Part shown: positions 9,356 to 21,900 of the stretch, in pieces
How positions within the stretch are numbered: the first letter of the stretch is position 1
Layout of the letters: each line of letters starts with the position of its first letter
The notes under the pieces: generated by a model
What the model was told of the DNA's origin: nothing
The model's database searches: none
Seen by the model: the letters and a program-made list of their open reading frames with translations, nothing else
Translations under genes and position numbers: made by a program
Source: Tipula vernalis
Taxonomy: Eukaryota > Arthropoda > Insecta > Diptera > Tipulidae
Direction of reading: 5' to 3'
DNA: 64,000 nucleotides
NCBI GenBank assembly: GCA_958295665.1
Contig: OY282558.1
Span: forward strand, 181,824,015 to 181,888,014

Positions 9356-12300
9356 GCCTCGCAAGGACCAAAACTATTGGAATCTCGGAGTCCCTGAGTT
9401 GGAAAAGAAAAAATATGTCGGCCCGTCTATCTAGACGTCTAGATATCTGTACCCACGGTATCTCGAGAATGAATTGTCTGATTTGGATTTTTATTGGCAA
9501 ATCGATTTCTATTGTAAAGGCGGAGAATTGAAAAGCTTTTGAAGCCTATGCGTCAAGACTGTCAAGAGGATGGCGTGCCTGCCATACGAATTATGTAACC
9601 ACGTGGTTTTACCTTGTCGTTTCCGATTCTTGCTAACCAACAGTAGTTTTTCAGACTAACTTGACAGGAAAATTAAAAATCCGATGACTCCCTCGCTATT
9701 TTGAATATTAAGAAAAAAGAAATTAAAGAACTTCGAGCAATAAAAGGAGTGGGGCTAGTTTTGAATAAGACCAAACGATGACCCCCAAAACCCATTTTCC
9801 CAACCCTTTCTCCATTCGCCCAAGCTCGGGACTCATCGGAATCTTAATGTATGTGAAAAAATACATCGAACAAAAAAAATGTTGACCAATTTATTTCCTT
9901 TATAAACTCTTATACCGCTGGACTACTAAACTTTATGCATTAGACCAAAGGGAGTGTTTCTTAGCGAGCCTGAAACGATCAGAACAAAGTATGCATTGAC
10001 AAATTTTGGGATTTTTAATTTTATGTTATGTAATTTTTGTTTTTATTAATACAAATTGATCTAGAATGCACTGAAATAAACAAAACATGAATGTTATCGC
10101 ACGGACTTATGACAAACAAAAAATGTTTTAATATTTGGTTGTGCAGTTTCAAGTTAAAAATATGGCATGTGATAAAACGAAATGATTTACACCGAAAAGT
10201 ATCCCTGAAAACAACCGAAAATATTTTCATACTTTTGTTCCGTATGAGAATCAGTATAAACTCGAAAAATCTAGAAAAGATTCCTCAAAGTTTGTGGGTT
10301 TGTCTATTTTATAAAATCGCAGAATTTAATGTATTAATTATTAATTCATACTAAATTACTTAGTGACAACTTATTAGTAAACATACACGTAATTAATTTA
10401 AATGTCAATTATGTTTTGTTTTCGTGTGTAAAACGAGTCTAATTCAATAGGAAGATGCAGGCAACAAGATGAAATATCCATACATGTATTTCATCTTTTG
10501 CCGCAAATTTGTAATTTTTTTTTATGTTTTTTAAGTTTATATATGTTTGAGAATAATAATAATTTAGTTATTTGTTATATATTTATGTTCACCAGTCATT
10601 GTGACTTAAGTTCATGGTAATAAAATTTTTATTAAAATTTTTTTAAGCTGTGTTGATTTTTAAATATCGCCACAACCAATGTATGATATACTGTTTTGAT
10701 TTTAGTATACATATTTATTTAGTGAACTAAGTTGTCATAAAATAATACTTTATCCTTTGTTGTCGTATTTTCCTATTACCAAAAGACACTATAAATACTA
10801 AATTAAATTATTTTTTGTTAGTCTGTTCTGTTCTGTTGCTTGCTAAATGTATTTAATATTTAATAATTGTTATAAAGATTTTTTCTTTTTGGTTTTTAGC
10901 TTTTTATTAAATTTGTTTGGATTAACCGAAATCATTTTCTAATTAATTAGTAATACACTTTACACATTTCGTCACAATCACTTACATGTCAAATCACACA
11001 TTTTTAGTGAATAACTCCGCCAAATTTTATTGCTGTATTTATTACTTGTAGGCAAAACAAAAAAGTCATAAAGTACGAAAACTCAGACGAAAAGCTTCAT
11101 CATTATACTAATATCAAAGATCATCAGTAATTTGATTAAGTTTTTTCATATTTAATTATGTTTTTAATTTTAAACATTAGTTTTAACTAACTTTAATGTT
11201 TTTTTTTAAGTCAGTTTATTGAAAATTATTTTGTTATTTACTAATTTTAAGATACAAACAAATATTTGAAGCAAAATTTTTTGAACTGTGTTTTTTATTT
11301 TTAAGTTGGCCTAACTTATTTACCAAAATAGCGCTATGGTAACACTAAATAATGTTCATTAAATTAAATGCTCATCCATCAGATGACTCTTTGAAAATTT
11401 TTGGTGTTGTAGATTTTATATTTAGCGGCACGATATTTATTATAGCTCGTACAGATACATCAAGTATCAGGAAACATCACTCGGGCCACGATGGAGTGAG
11501 TGAATTAACGCGAGTGGAATTAACGCCTACGGGCCTTATCATCCTTTTTTTTAGAAGTTATACACAATGGGCGCTATTTCTTATCTGATTGCATTAAAGT
11601 CCACCGCATAAAGGAAATAAGGCAGACGGTTGTTATTCCTTTTCCGGATTGGCATTAACGCCTCATATATGTGGTAATTCGGGAAAATGATGTTTGCTTT
11701 TGAATAATGCTTTTAAGGTTTAAAAAACAGGATAAAATGGAATGAGCCCAAAACCAATAGAAAATAGTGTTATTTTATAGTAAATACGCCCAAATGTATG
11801 CATAGTATTTTCTTATACATAAACATGCATAAATTAATGCTTGCCTGTATATAAAAATAACGATTTTTTACATAATTTAAACAGTAAGAACAACAGAGTT
11901 TTTTTTATTGCATTTGTATTCATCACGGTATCTTCAAATACACTGTTTTAAGTTAGTCGATGATACGCGAGCCTGGGAAGCATGTGGCGTCTGGGGCTGG
12001 TGAGCTTAGCGAATAGGGGGCGACACCCTCTAGTTTACTATAAACTTCCAACAAATTATAAAATTTGGTATAAACGAGTAATAAATTACACGATAAAGCT
12101 GTAAAGTGGGGCGGTTTCATGAAATTCGGTACTTATGGAATTTTGACGGAAATCGCCCGGTTTTAGAAAAACCTTAAACATTGCTTTCACGGTAAATATC
12201 CGTCAAAAATCGTCCGTTAGATATAAGTTGGCGGATAGCGATTTTTCCTTTAAAAAACCCAAAATTTTCAAACCATAAGTTCATATACTGTTAAAGTTAG

Positions 12301-12436
12301 CCGAAAGTGAAAAGTCGATAATGCAGATTGTGTTAGCCCACCGAAAGTAAAAAAATGGTAATTCAGATTGTGTAATCCCAACCGGAAGTAAAAAATAGAG
12401 TCGTTATCAATCGGACCCTGTTAAAGTTAATCGAAA
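9356..12436. other. AT-rich intergenic DNA, nothing recognised
   Basis: Short frames occur (10021-10354, 11352-11588), but they show no family motif and have composition like the surroundings. From about 12240 to 12436 there are short 'ccgaaagt' repeats that lead into the satellite array. No gene or element boundary could be defended. Confidence 0.4.
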
Positions 12437-13906
12437 GTTGGAGATGTATTTTACTGATGTGACTTGTCGATAGCTATCGCAGGAAAAAAATTCAGTTTCA
12501 GTTTCCCGTGGGAAATCTCGGAAAATTTGAAGAAGTTTCCAGCCAAAAGTAAGAAATGAATGTACAAAATCAGCCTCTAGAGTGTTATGTCTAGAAATGG
12601 ATTGCATTTCCAGTTTCCCGTGGGAAATCTCGGAAAATTCGATTTTCCAAAAATCATTAGAAAATTTGTATAAAATCAGCCTCTAGAGTCTTAAGACTGG
12701 AGATGTATTTTATTGATATGACTTGTCGATAGCTATCGCAGGAAAAAGTTCAGTTCAAATTTACCGTGGGAAATCTCGGAAAATTCGATTTTCCAAAAAT
12801 CATTAGAAAATTTGTATAAATTCAGCGTCTAGAGTCTTATGACTGGAGATGTATTTTATTGATGTGACTTGTCGATAGCTATCGCAGGAAAAAAATTCAG
12901 TTTCAGTTTCCCGTGGGAAATCTCGGAAAATTTGAAGAAGTTTCCAGCCAAAAGTAAGAAATGAATGTACAAAATCAGCCTCTAGAGTGTTATGTCTAGA
13001 AATGGATTGCATTTCCAGTTTCCCGTGGGAAATCTCGGAAAATTCGATTTTCCAAAAATCATTAGAAAATTTGTATAAAATCAGCCTCTAGAGTCTTAAG
13101 ACTGGAGATGTATTTTATTGATATGACTTGTCGATAGCTATCGCAGGAAAAAGTTCAGTTCAAATTTACCGTGGGAAATCTCGGAAAATTCGATTTTCCA
13201 AAAATCATTAGAAAATTTGTATAAATTCAGCGTCTAGAGTGTTATGACTGGAGATGTATTTTATTGATGTGACTTGTCGATAGCTATCGCAGGAAAAAAA
13301 TTCAGTTTCAGTTTCCCGTGGGAAATCTCGGAAAATTTGAAGAAGTTTCCAGCCAAAAGTAAGAAATGAATGTACAAAATCAGCCTCTAGAGTGTTATGT
13401 CTAGAAATGGATTGCATTTCCAGTTTCCCGTGGGAAATCTCGGAAAATTCGATTTTCCAAAAATCATTAGAAAATTTGTATAAATTCAGCGTCTAGAGTC
13501 TTATGACTGGAGATGTATTTTATTGATGTGACTTGTCGATAGCTATCGCAGGAAAAAAATTCAGTTTCAGTTTTCCGTGGGAAATCTCGGAAAATTTTGA
13601 AAAAGTTTCCAGCCGAAAGTAAGAAGTGAGTGTACAAAATCAGCCTCTAGAGTGTTATGTCTAGAAATGTATTGAATTTTCAGTTTCCCGTGGGAAATCT
13701 CGGAAAATTTGATTTTCCAAAAATTATTAGAAAATTTGTCTAAATTCAGCCTCTCAAGTGTTTTTTCTGGAGATGTATTTTATTGATGTGACTTGTCAAT
13801 AGCTATCGCAGGAAAAAGTTCAGTTCAAATTTACAGTGGGAAATCTCGGAAAATTCGATTTTCCAAAAATCATTAGAAAATTTGTATAAATTCAGCGTCT
13901 AGAGTC
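12437..13906. repeat. tandem satellite array with 405-bp higher-order unit
   Basis: The anchor GAGATGTATTTTATTGATGT recurs at 12441, 12700, 12846, 13105, 13251, 13510 and 13770. Spacings are 259, 146, 259, 146, 259 and 260 bases. The array therefore alternates a 259-bp monomer (A) and a 146-bp monomer (B) in a 405-bp higher-order unit, ending A, A, partial B: the order is A-B-A-B-A-A-B. B looks like A with about 113 bases missing from its middle. The segment CCGTGGGAAATCTCGGAAAA occurs twice in A and once in B. The first two 405-bp units are almost identical, pointing to recent amplification or conversion; the last A is more diverged. Three near-identical minus-strand open frames inside it are by-products of the repeat. 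Confidence 0.9.
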
Positions 13907-14689
13907 CGAAAAACCTACCTCAAAAACAGCAGTCTGGGGGAAGGGCATTCTAATAAGAATCAAACTAGCCCAAGACGATCACTGAAAAGGTGTGCTGGGT
14001 ATATTATAGATGGTTTAAGTAACTGGAAAATGTTCTTCAAAAATTACGATCCACCATTATTTTCATTGAATGAAGAAAGAAAATTTTTAATTTTTAAAAT
14101 TATTAGTATTGAGTAGCATTTCCTGTAATACCCCGGTAGATCAGAAAATACTATTTGAATACTGGCTATTCAAATATCCGGGTAATTCGATTACCAAGTT
14201 ACCAGCTGAACCTCTTACTATGCTGACATAGTCAGTTTACTTATTACAACGAAAATTATCACATAGAAAATGTTTTAGAATTTGCCCATTGGAAGCAACC
14301 ATTTCAAATGATGTCTCGGCCTTTTTGTTTATGGCTTATGGATCCCTCCTTGAACGAAAAAACATTTAATTATTTTCATTTCGTAAAATCAATACAAAAA
14401 ATTATTCTCTAAAACGTTATTTCTTTTTCCCTAAAATTGTGTTGAGAGGGTTCAGCACAGTGGCAGTTGGCAGAACATGATTTTTTCGTAATTTTCAATG
14501 AATAAAAGCGTATTCTATCGCTTCCTAAAGAAAAAAAATACTCCGTTTTTTTACAGAGTTAAGTCTTTTTTTGGTTTAACTTGACTGAGCTACTATATGA
14601 ATAGGATATTTCCCAATGGCTGAAATTGTTTCGCATACCAGTCTTGGTGAAATATTTAACTTAAATCCGACCCTTCTAATGCCCGTTAC
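13907..14689. other. non-coding flank of the satellite
   Basis: I see no gene or element boundary here. The stretch may include decayed 3' sequence of the LINE relic to its right, but no motif is readable. Confidence 0.35.
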
Positions 14690-16400
14690 CAGATTTTAAT
14701 CAAATTTATTTAGATTGGCATCAGTTTGATGCTCAATTCTCGGAATGGTACGGTAATATCAACAGTATACCAGGCGTCATGCTAACGGCCCTCTATTTCT
14801 ACGGTTACTTGTTCTTAGGATTTTCTTAGTCGTTATTTACGTACCACCAGGCGGTAAGTATTTTGACGATTTTAAGTTCACTAAGGATACTGGGGATATT
14901 TATCATAGGCACCAATAGCAACATCATCCGCCTAGTCAACCACCTTGAAGCCACTACCCTCGAGTTTTAGCAACATGTTATTAATGACCAAATGCCAAAA
15001 GTAATACGGTTCTGTCCAGTCGCTGAGTGATCCTTGATTCGGAAGTGCCCGAGTTATAGCCCCACTCTATATCCAGAAACGTTAGTATTGGTCAGTCGCT
15101 GTGCTCGAAAAAAATTTCGATGGAATGTATAAGATAATGAAGATCTGTTTCCACAGATCTCTCGTCATAATATGCCTTTTGGGATTTCGACCATTTTTTC
15201 TAATAGATGTAAGGTCTTTGAGAGTGCAGCATGAGCATTTTCCCGCCTTAGGTATGAATATAACGTTAAGTTCAGCCCATTTGTTAAGAATGTGACGTTA
15301 TTCAAGGCTACTTTTGAAAATAACTTCTAATCAGTAAATTGACCTACAATAGTCTGTTAGATATCCGCAGGAATAATACGATCAGGTCCTGGCAAATTGT
15401 ATAGTTTAAAACTATTTATCGCCCACAGAATTTTCCTCCTACAAATAATTTTACCTATGAGGCTACTTATACTTTTGCCCTCAGACATAGCAGGCACAAA
15501 TCCGGTACGACCCGGAAACTGAGTCTTCAATACAAGTTCCAACGATTACGCACTAGTAGTGGTCCATATACCATCTGGTAGTTGAAGATAACTTGGTACC
15601 GGATTGATATGGCCGTCGATAATGCTCCAGCTGGTCGCATTACAATGGAACTCCGGTCGGATGCAGTTCCATAAACATCCGAAAACTTTCGTGCGATTTG
15701 CATCGGTGAAAAAGGTTTGGATATAACAGGTCTACATTCCACCATGTGATTCCAAATTTTATGTCCCATGGGGGTGATTTTACCAATCACAATGGAACTG
15801 GAGGAAAATCCATCTATGGCATGAAATTCGAAGATGCAAATTTCACTCTAAAACACAACGAACCTTGAATTTTGTCAATGGCCATTGCCGGACGCCGGAC
15901 CAAATATAGCTTCTATTCTTTGTCACAACTTCGAAAACGACTTGGCTTGATAACCGTCATGTTGTCTTTGGAGCAATTGTTGATGGAATAGATGTTGTTA
16001 AAAAAATTGAAGGCTACGGTAGCCAATCCGGTAAAACTTTGCGAACAGTTGTAGTAGAAAGTACAGAATCAGTAAAAATCGCATTTCTTAAATATTTTGT
16101 AGACTCATGGATTTTACCGCAGTTGCCTCAGTTTCCAAGATCTGTTTTTGGCACTTCCTAATTTGTACTTGTAGCAGTTCTAGTTTTCCTTACTTTTTAA
16201 AGAGGCTCTTGCTTCTTTGACGGATTTGACTCTTCCTAGATCACCAAGGTGGTGGAGATAGGCCCCTAGGCCTACTAAGAGTACTAGAGCCTACCATTGC
16301 TTCATTAAAAGCTTTAGATAGCTTGTCCACTCAGCCATAGGTTATGTTTGTCGACCTCAACGATAACCGCTGCTACATCTGCATGGCCGTAATTTGATAG
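14690..16400 (-). pseudogene. decayed LINE: endonuclease end and reverse transcriptase
   Basis: The minus strand carries, in order, pieces of a non-LTR polyprotein with many stops and frameshifts. Near 16250-16180 is a PPWWSRKSQIRQRSKSLF piece, like the endonuclease-RT linker. Near 15400 is AINSFKLYNLPGPDRI, matching the RT block that normally reads SPGPDGI. Near 15290 is VIFIPKAGKCSCCTLKDL, like the RT IPKPGK block. Near 14970 is LVINNMLLKLEGSGFKVV followed by a degraded xADDVAI, the catalytic YADD region. The clade is probably R1/I-like. A cyclophilin pseudogene lies between the linker and the RT pieces. It cannot make a protein. Confidence 0.75.
15603..16065 (+). pseudogene. processed pseudogene of cyclophilin (peptidyl-prolyl isomerase)
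   Basis: Plus-strand reading gives most of a single-domain cyclophilin, a cytosolic prolyl isomerase. Recognisable pieces in order are [77 protein letters not shown], and a C-terminal [18 protein letters not shown]. There is an in-frame stop after RSDAVP, a frame change near 15712, another stop after KHNEP, and a scrambled segment where the family has the MANAGPNTNGSQFF block. No intron remains over the whole domain, so a retrocopied mRNA is likely, although a poly(A) tail is not visible. It sits inside the decayed minus-strand LINE. The highly conserved cyclophilin fold makes the identification secure; the exact paralogue is not. Confidence 0.9.
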
Positions 16401-16540
16401 CAGAAAACAGCTTAGATTATTTTTAACGAAAATGCCCGACCGAATTATTCCACCGAAAATTCCCGACCGAATCAAATTATTTATTTATATTTTAAGATTT
16501 TATAATATCCTCCATACACCTCCAGCATTTCGATGGGTTT

Positions 16541-17251
16541 ACCGTGCGATTCCGACGTTAAGACCGTTAAGAGTATCACAGCTAAGAGAAATTTTGGTAA
16601 GAGGTTTTTTTTAAGAGAATCTCTTAATTGGTATTCTGTTAGTAATACTCGTAAAATATCTCTTAAAAACTCTCCAAATATATTGGAAAATATTTGGAGA
16701 CCCGTCAATTTGAATTTTTACATTTTTTCTAGATACATTTTTGGTGGTTGATAAATAAATAAAAACAATTCTTGTAATTTTTATTTAAATACGTTTATTT
16801 TTTATGAAGTACATAAATATCTGGAAAATTTACACGAAATATAAGCGTCCAACAACATGCCATTTCTAATAAAAAAAATAATAAAATCACTGGAAAGCAA
16901 AGAAAATTTATCTTTGGTTTATAATTAAAGGTTTATAAAAATTATAAGAATCAAATATTTCATAATTTTTCTTTTATCAAATTTTAGGATATGTTTGTTT
17001 CTAAAACATTAAACATTAATTTGAAACTTACTACGGTAAAATTGTTTTTCTTTAATACGACTACCTGAAACGTCAAAGTTGTGATGCTTATGACCACCTA
17101 TTTCGTATTTCTTAGCTAAGAGATTTTTTAAGAGAATCTCTTAGCTAAGAGCATCAACCGAATCGCAAAATAGTCTTACATAAGAGAATTCTCTTAACTA
17201 AGAGAAATCTCTTAGTTAAGACCTCTGTGACTGTACGTTAGAATCGCACGG
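16541..17251. mobile_element. inverted-repeat element with palindromic subterminal repeats
   Basis: The left end ACCGTGCGATTCCGACGTTA pairs with a right end whose complement begins ACCGTGCGATTCTAACGTAC. Just inside both ends are clusters of AAGAGAATCTCTTA-type palindromes, six or more copies, near 16600-16625 and 17110-17220. Such subterminal repeats are common in non-autonomous DNA transposons, where they bind transposase. No transposase is encoded and I could not fix a target duplication, so the superfamily is unknown. Confidence 0.6.
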
Positions 17252-18949
17252 TTATTCTATTAGTATCAAGGCAAGGGGCGAATAAAAATATATTTTTCTA
17301 CAATAGTGCAGTAACCTATGCTTTCGATGATAATTTTTGAATTTAAATTATATGGTATAAGAAAAGGATGCTTTTTTTTTCAAATGTTTCAATTATATTG
17401 TGAACGTTTGTTATTTTTTATGTTGCTAATTATTTATAAACTAGTAATTACCCGTCAAAACTGACGGAAGTTTCTGTCTTACAATATAAAATTTTATGTT
17501 TTTCAATTCGTATTGAAAAAATGAAATACCGTTATAGGCAAAAAAAATTATTAAAATTAATAAGTACTTCGAGATGAGCATCGAACCCGAAACATTTTCT
17601 ATTCGAAGTTCCTTGTTAAAAAGTCACCACCTATATCACTCGGACTACTCAGTTATAAAATTCAAGCATCTAAATTGGAAATATAAGAAAAGCGTTACGG
17701 CCGCACACTGTGAATTATATATTAGTAGATATTACAGGAGTATTGTATCGTAGAAAAAATAGCGTGTGTAACTCGTGTGAAAACACGCTATTGCTCAGGC
17801 TGCAGATTTCACTTTCGTATTGCAATGACTCGTTTTCTTCACTTGTTATACAATATACTATTAAAATTATATAAAACAATTGGAAATGAAAATTATTCTA
17901 ACAAAATGGTGTCCTAATAATTTTATAAAAATTTGGAAAACTTCTTGCACATTTGTTTTATAAAAAAATTTTCCTTTTGTCAACATTTAATTTCTTATCT
18001 AAGAAATAAGCGTCCATGCCGGTGAGACATTTCATTTTATAACGTAATTAATTATGTTGGATAGTATAGTATTCGGTAAAAAATTGTGTTCCAGATCTTG
18101 ACATTTCTCGACGAATTAGGTTACCAGGACTCCAAAAAATCGATTAAAAAAATGTCGTGGCCGTATTTCCAGTTATACATTTTTATTATTTTTGGTTTGC
18201 CTCCCATTCTCACAGATATTGAGAGTTTTTATCGATGTTTTGTATTATAAATGTGACAATCTAGCATCTACCTGTTCACAAAATTCATCCATCAAAATGA
18301 AAATGAAATGCTATGTGGCAAGGAGGTGGGATATCGGTCAAAAATAAAGATATTAATTCTGATTTTGTATTGTTTCTGATTTATTTGTTTTATTCTTTGA
18401 GTAAAAAATTTTATCAGCCAATTCTCACATTTGTCACACAATATTGTGATCTGAACAAACGGCACAAATTTTCAACGTTATACTAGAGATGTATAACTGG
18501 ATCTCAATACGTCTCAGTTCTAAATAATATGAGTCTGTGATTTAGTGGCTTGAGAGTATAAGATATTGGGGAAGGGATTTCCAAATTAAGGATAACCCGT
18601 GACATGTTTTAAGGACCCCCAAAAAATCTTTGTAATTACATTTTGGTTTGGTGACGTATAACGGACACTTTGTATGAAAAGATAATGATGGAATAAAAAA
18701 TCATTGAAACGTTTGAGGTGTTTCTTTATTACAAAATAAAAAAAAAAACAATATGTGTGTAGAGGATACAGAAGTGAAACTTTTTAAGGTGGAAAAATGT
18801 AGTAATCGTTTTAAATGATGAATTTAAATCTTGGAATGCTAAATTTCAAAATATATTTCTTTTTTTTTCATTCTTCAAAATTTAAAACTGATACAATTTG
18901 TTTTGGTTTATGATAGCTAAAATAAGTTTTAAAACCCCTACTCTGCAGT
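17252..18949. other. AT-rich intergenic DNA
   Basis: Apart from the possible tRNA-derived segment at 17565-17645, I see no gene or clear repeat. Several long T/A runs occur. Confidence 0.4.
17565..17645 (-). repeat. possible tRNA-derived (SINE-like) segment
   Basis: On the minus strand the segment reads ATATAGGTGGTGAC and, about 40 bases later, GGGTTCGATGCTCATCTCG. The second resembles the RNA polymerase III B box (GGTTCGANNC) and the first is a weak A box. Short complementary ends (CCGAG and CTCGA) resemble an acceptor stem. The intervening part does not fold into a convincing anticodon arm by eye, so this is not called a functional tRNA. It may be the head of a tRNA-derived SINE or chance. 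Confidence 0.3.
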
Positions 18950-21900
18950 CCTTCCAAATAGCGTCAGAAAACTGCATCAATAGTTGAACCAGGTCTTGTC
19001 GTGGACTCTCTAGATGAATTGTTTGTCGTTAAGTTAAGTTCTTCTTGAAGAACTTGTATTAGTAGTTTTGCTTACCGAGGTCTTCCTGCAGAAATACTTT
19101 ACCTTCCACAGTATACGGCAGAAAAATCTGACGGATGAATTTTATTACTTCAATAAGCGACTGGTTTGGCGAAATGTATATTTGCAGCAGTTGCTTACTA
19201 TCTCGCTGAACGTTCTAGCCCGAGATTTATGAACTCTTACCAAAGGCAGGTGATTCCGTTTGGAGACGATGTCTTTATTCATTGGAATAGTTGATGTTTT
19301 TCGCCCGAGAGGTACTGTCAACTGACTAATATTATTAGTTTGCATCTAAACAGCAGCTTTTTTTCTCGTTTTTCAACGGTTTTAGGTGAGTCGGGAAATT
19401 CCAGCCATACCCGCGTTACCTCGCCATTGCTATAAAGAGCACCGTTTGCTAAGCTATCTGAAACATCTACATTCATTGTTATAATGTATGTTCTATAGAG
19501 ACTAATGTTTTTTAATACGGCAAACCTCCAGTGTCTATAACCGACATAAATGAGTCTTCTTCTTCATTTTGACAACCAATGTAGCATTCAAAACAGACTG
19601 ATTATTTTAGTTCTAGAAAAACCTTGACTCAATCAAATTTTGTTCCGATTCTTTTAATGGCATGACATTGCCAATTTTAGCATTAGCTTGTCCCATAACT
19701 TCTTCCAATTCTTAAAACTTCAGGTCACAACACAAAATGGGTGAAAGCTCGAACTGGAGGAAACTTTTAGCAAATAACAAACAGCTTCTTGACTCACGAT
19801 TTCGACAGTATTTAGCACGTTGTGCACCTTTTTCGTTATTTCCACTGTGTCAAACTCAGGGTGTTGTCTATTGGTTTTATTCACGTACTCTACAACATAG
19901 GCAGCACAAGACTAGTCTTCCGTGATAAATTGTATGTCTATATTTGATTTTAAAATATTAAAGATGAACGGGTTGAATGGATTTTGCCATTTTTCTGCTG
20001 GCTCACGTTTTAAGAAAACATTTCAGAAAACATCCAGGTAGTAATCGTCCGAAATAATTTTGTTCTCTCTGTAAACCAATCCTGATGCTCTTGCAATGTT
20101 GAGCATATTGAGTAAACTCAGCTTCTGAATGCTTCATAGGTGTCAGTATTGTTGTAGAACGGCACGGCATAACAGAGGCTTCTATAATCGACACTTTTGA
20201 GATGTATTAGCAACAACTTTTTTGTAGCACGTAAATGAATGATTTTGTCGATTAATGCGATTGAATAAGGCTTTTTGGTCCCAAGGGAATCTTCTGGAGC
20301 ATTTTCGAGTCAAAGTAAAATGTGCGCGTGAGGACTGACACGGTGTTGGAATTCAATTCGCTTAAAATAGTGAATCACACGATGCTGATCGAAGACGTTT
20401 GATTCCTTTGACTGGAAAATACTCATTTAATACATTAACCAGTATGAAACTCAACTGAGCAGCTTCTCTCTTTGAAATTTCACATCCATTGTTTTTCAAT
20501 TTATATAATGTTTGTAGTAATCTAGTCCAACCGATTTCCTTCGCGCTTACCGTGAGAAATAGGGTAGGCTTAACGAGTTACCTGATCTTGGCAAAAATAA
20601 AACACGTTTACAGCAAAATTGCTTTCGATACAGTTATCAATTTATTCATCTGACTCAAATATTTGTCAAGCGATACTTACATCTTTACCAGCATTTTGAA
20701 GGTGACGGTTAGACTATCATGAACTCTCAACCTCATAATTTTCTCGGCCATGTAAAGTAGATTATAAGGAATTACACCTCACCGATAACTCCGCCTTAGT
20801 TCACTCGTAGCCATCCTGAATGGTGTCACACGTATATTTTCTTTGAATGTTCGAAATTCCCCAGGATATATTGCCGGGAAAGAGAGTTCCTCGGCGTGAT
20901 AATCAAATAGTAAATTGTGGGGTACATTTCTCTGACCGAGACCGATACTTTACAATTTACCATCGTTCCATAATAGAGTGTGTTGCTGTCGATAGGTATG
21001 TCCTCGCTCAGCTCACCTCCAGTGGGTAGATTATTAGTGCTGTTGTCATTAAAGAAAGATTGAGTAGTTGTTATATATGTTAACAAAGTTTAATATTTCT
21101 TCTATTGACTAAACCTATCAAATAACTCGATTTATGAATATGATTCCTCTTTAGGTGAACATTGATGCAGTGATCATCTTCAATATTCGGTGACAATTGG
21201 TTTACCATTGTATTCTCGTCCACTGGAATATTAATAATTTGTCCCAAAATGCCATATTGCCCATGCATACGTCGTTTTCGCCGAATTTACATGAATGGAA
21301 TCCGCGGAGAAATGAGTCGTTCAGAGACCAAATCCAACTTAGATAGATACGCTGGTAATGTTTTTACTGAGGGATACCCTACAAGAACTACACGCCATTT
21401 TATTATTTACTTCGATTTCTGAAAATGTTCTCTGGACAATCTTTTCTTACTTAGGTAATAATTATGAGTGGTACAGTTAGTTGTACTAATCCAACAATCA
21501 ACTTTTTAAAAAAATACGAAAACATGATATTTCGTCCCATGAGGACATTTTCAAATGTTATAGAAGTACATTGAAACTAAAAATTAAATAGTTTCAATGT
21601 AATTCCATAACATTTGAAAATGTCCTCATGGGACGAAATATCATGTTTTTGTATTTTTTAAAAAGTTTTTTAATTTAATAATTTTTAATAAAACTATTAA
21701 AAATAAAAATGTTTTTCTTGATTGTTGGATTAGTACAACTAACTGTACCACTCAGTGGCAATATAATTTTCAAATCGTTTTCAAACCACAGCCGATCATA
21801 AATGAAGCACATTAAACCAAATTGATTATTTATAAATTGTTTTTGAAATATTTCATGAGTATTCCTATTTGAATTAAAGTTTTTATAAAGTAAACTGGGA

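Noticed and set aside
12407..13417. Three open frames of 66-69 residues as a gene family
   Set aside because: They repeat with the satellite period and have no protein motif; they are by-products of the tandem array.
12437..13906. CRISPR-like array
   Set aside because: The repeats are long monomers in tandem without unique spacers, in a eukaryotic context.
15527..15790. Minus-strand open frame of 87 residues
   Set aside because: It lies antisense to the cyclophilin pseudogene and has no motif of its own.
17565..17645. Functional tRNA gene
   Set aside because: The A box is weak and no good anticodon arm could be drawn; kept only as a possible SINE segment.
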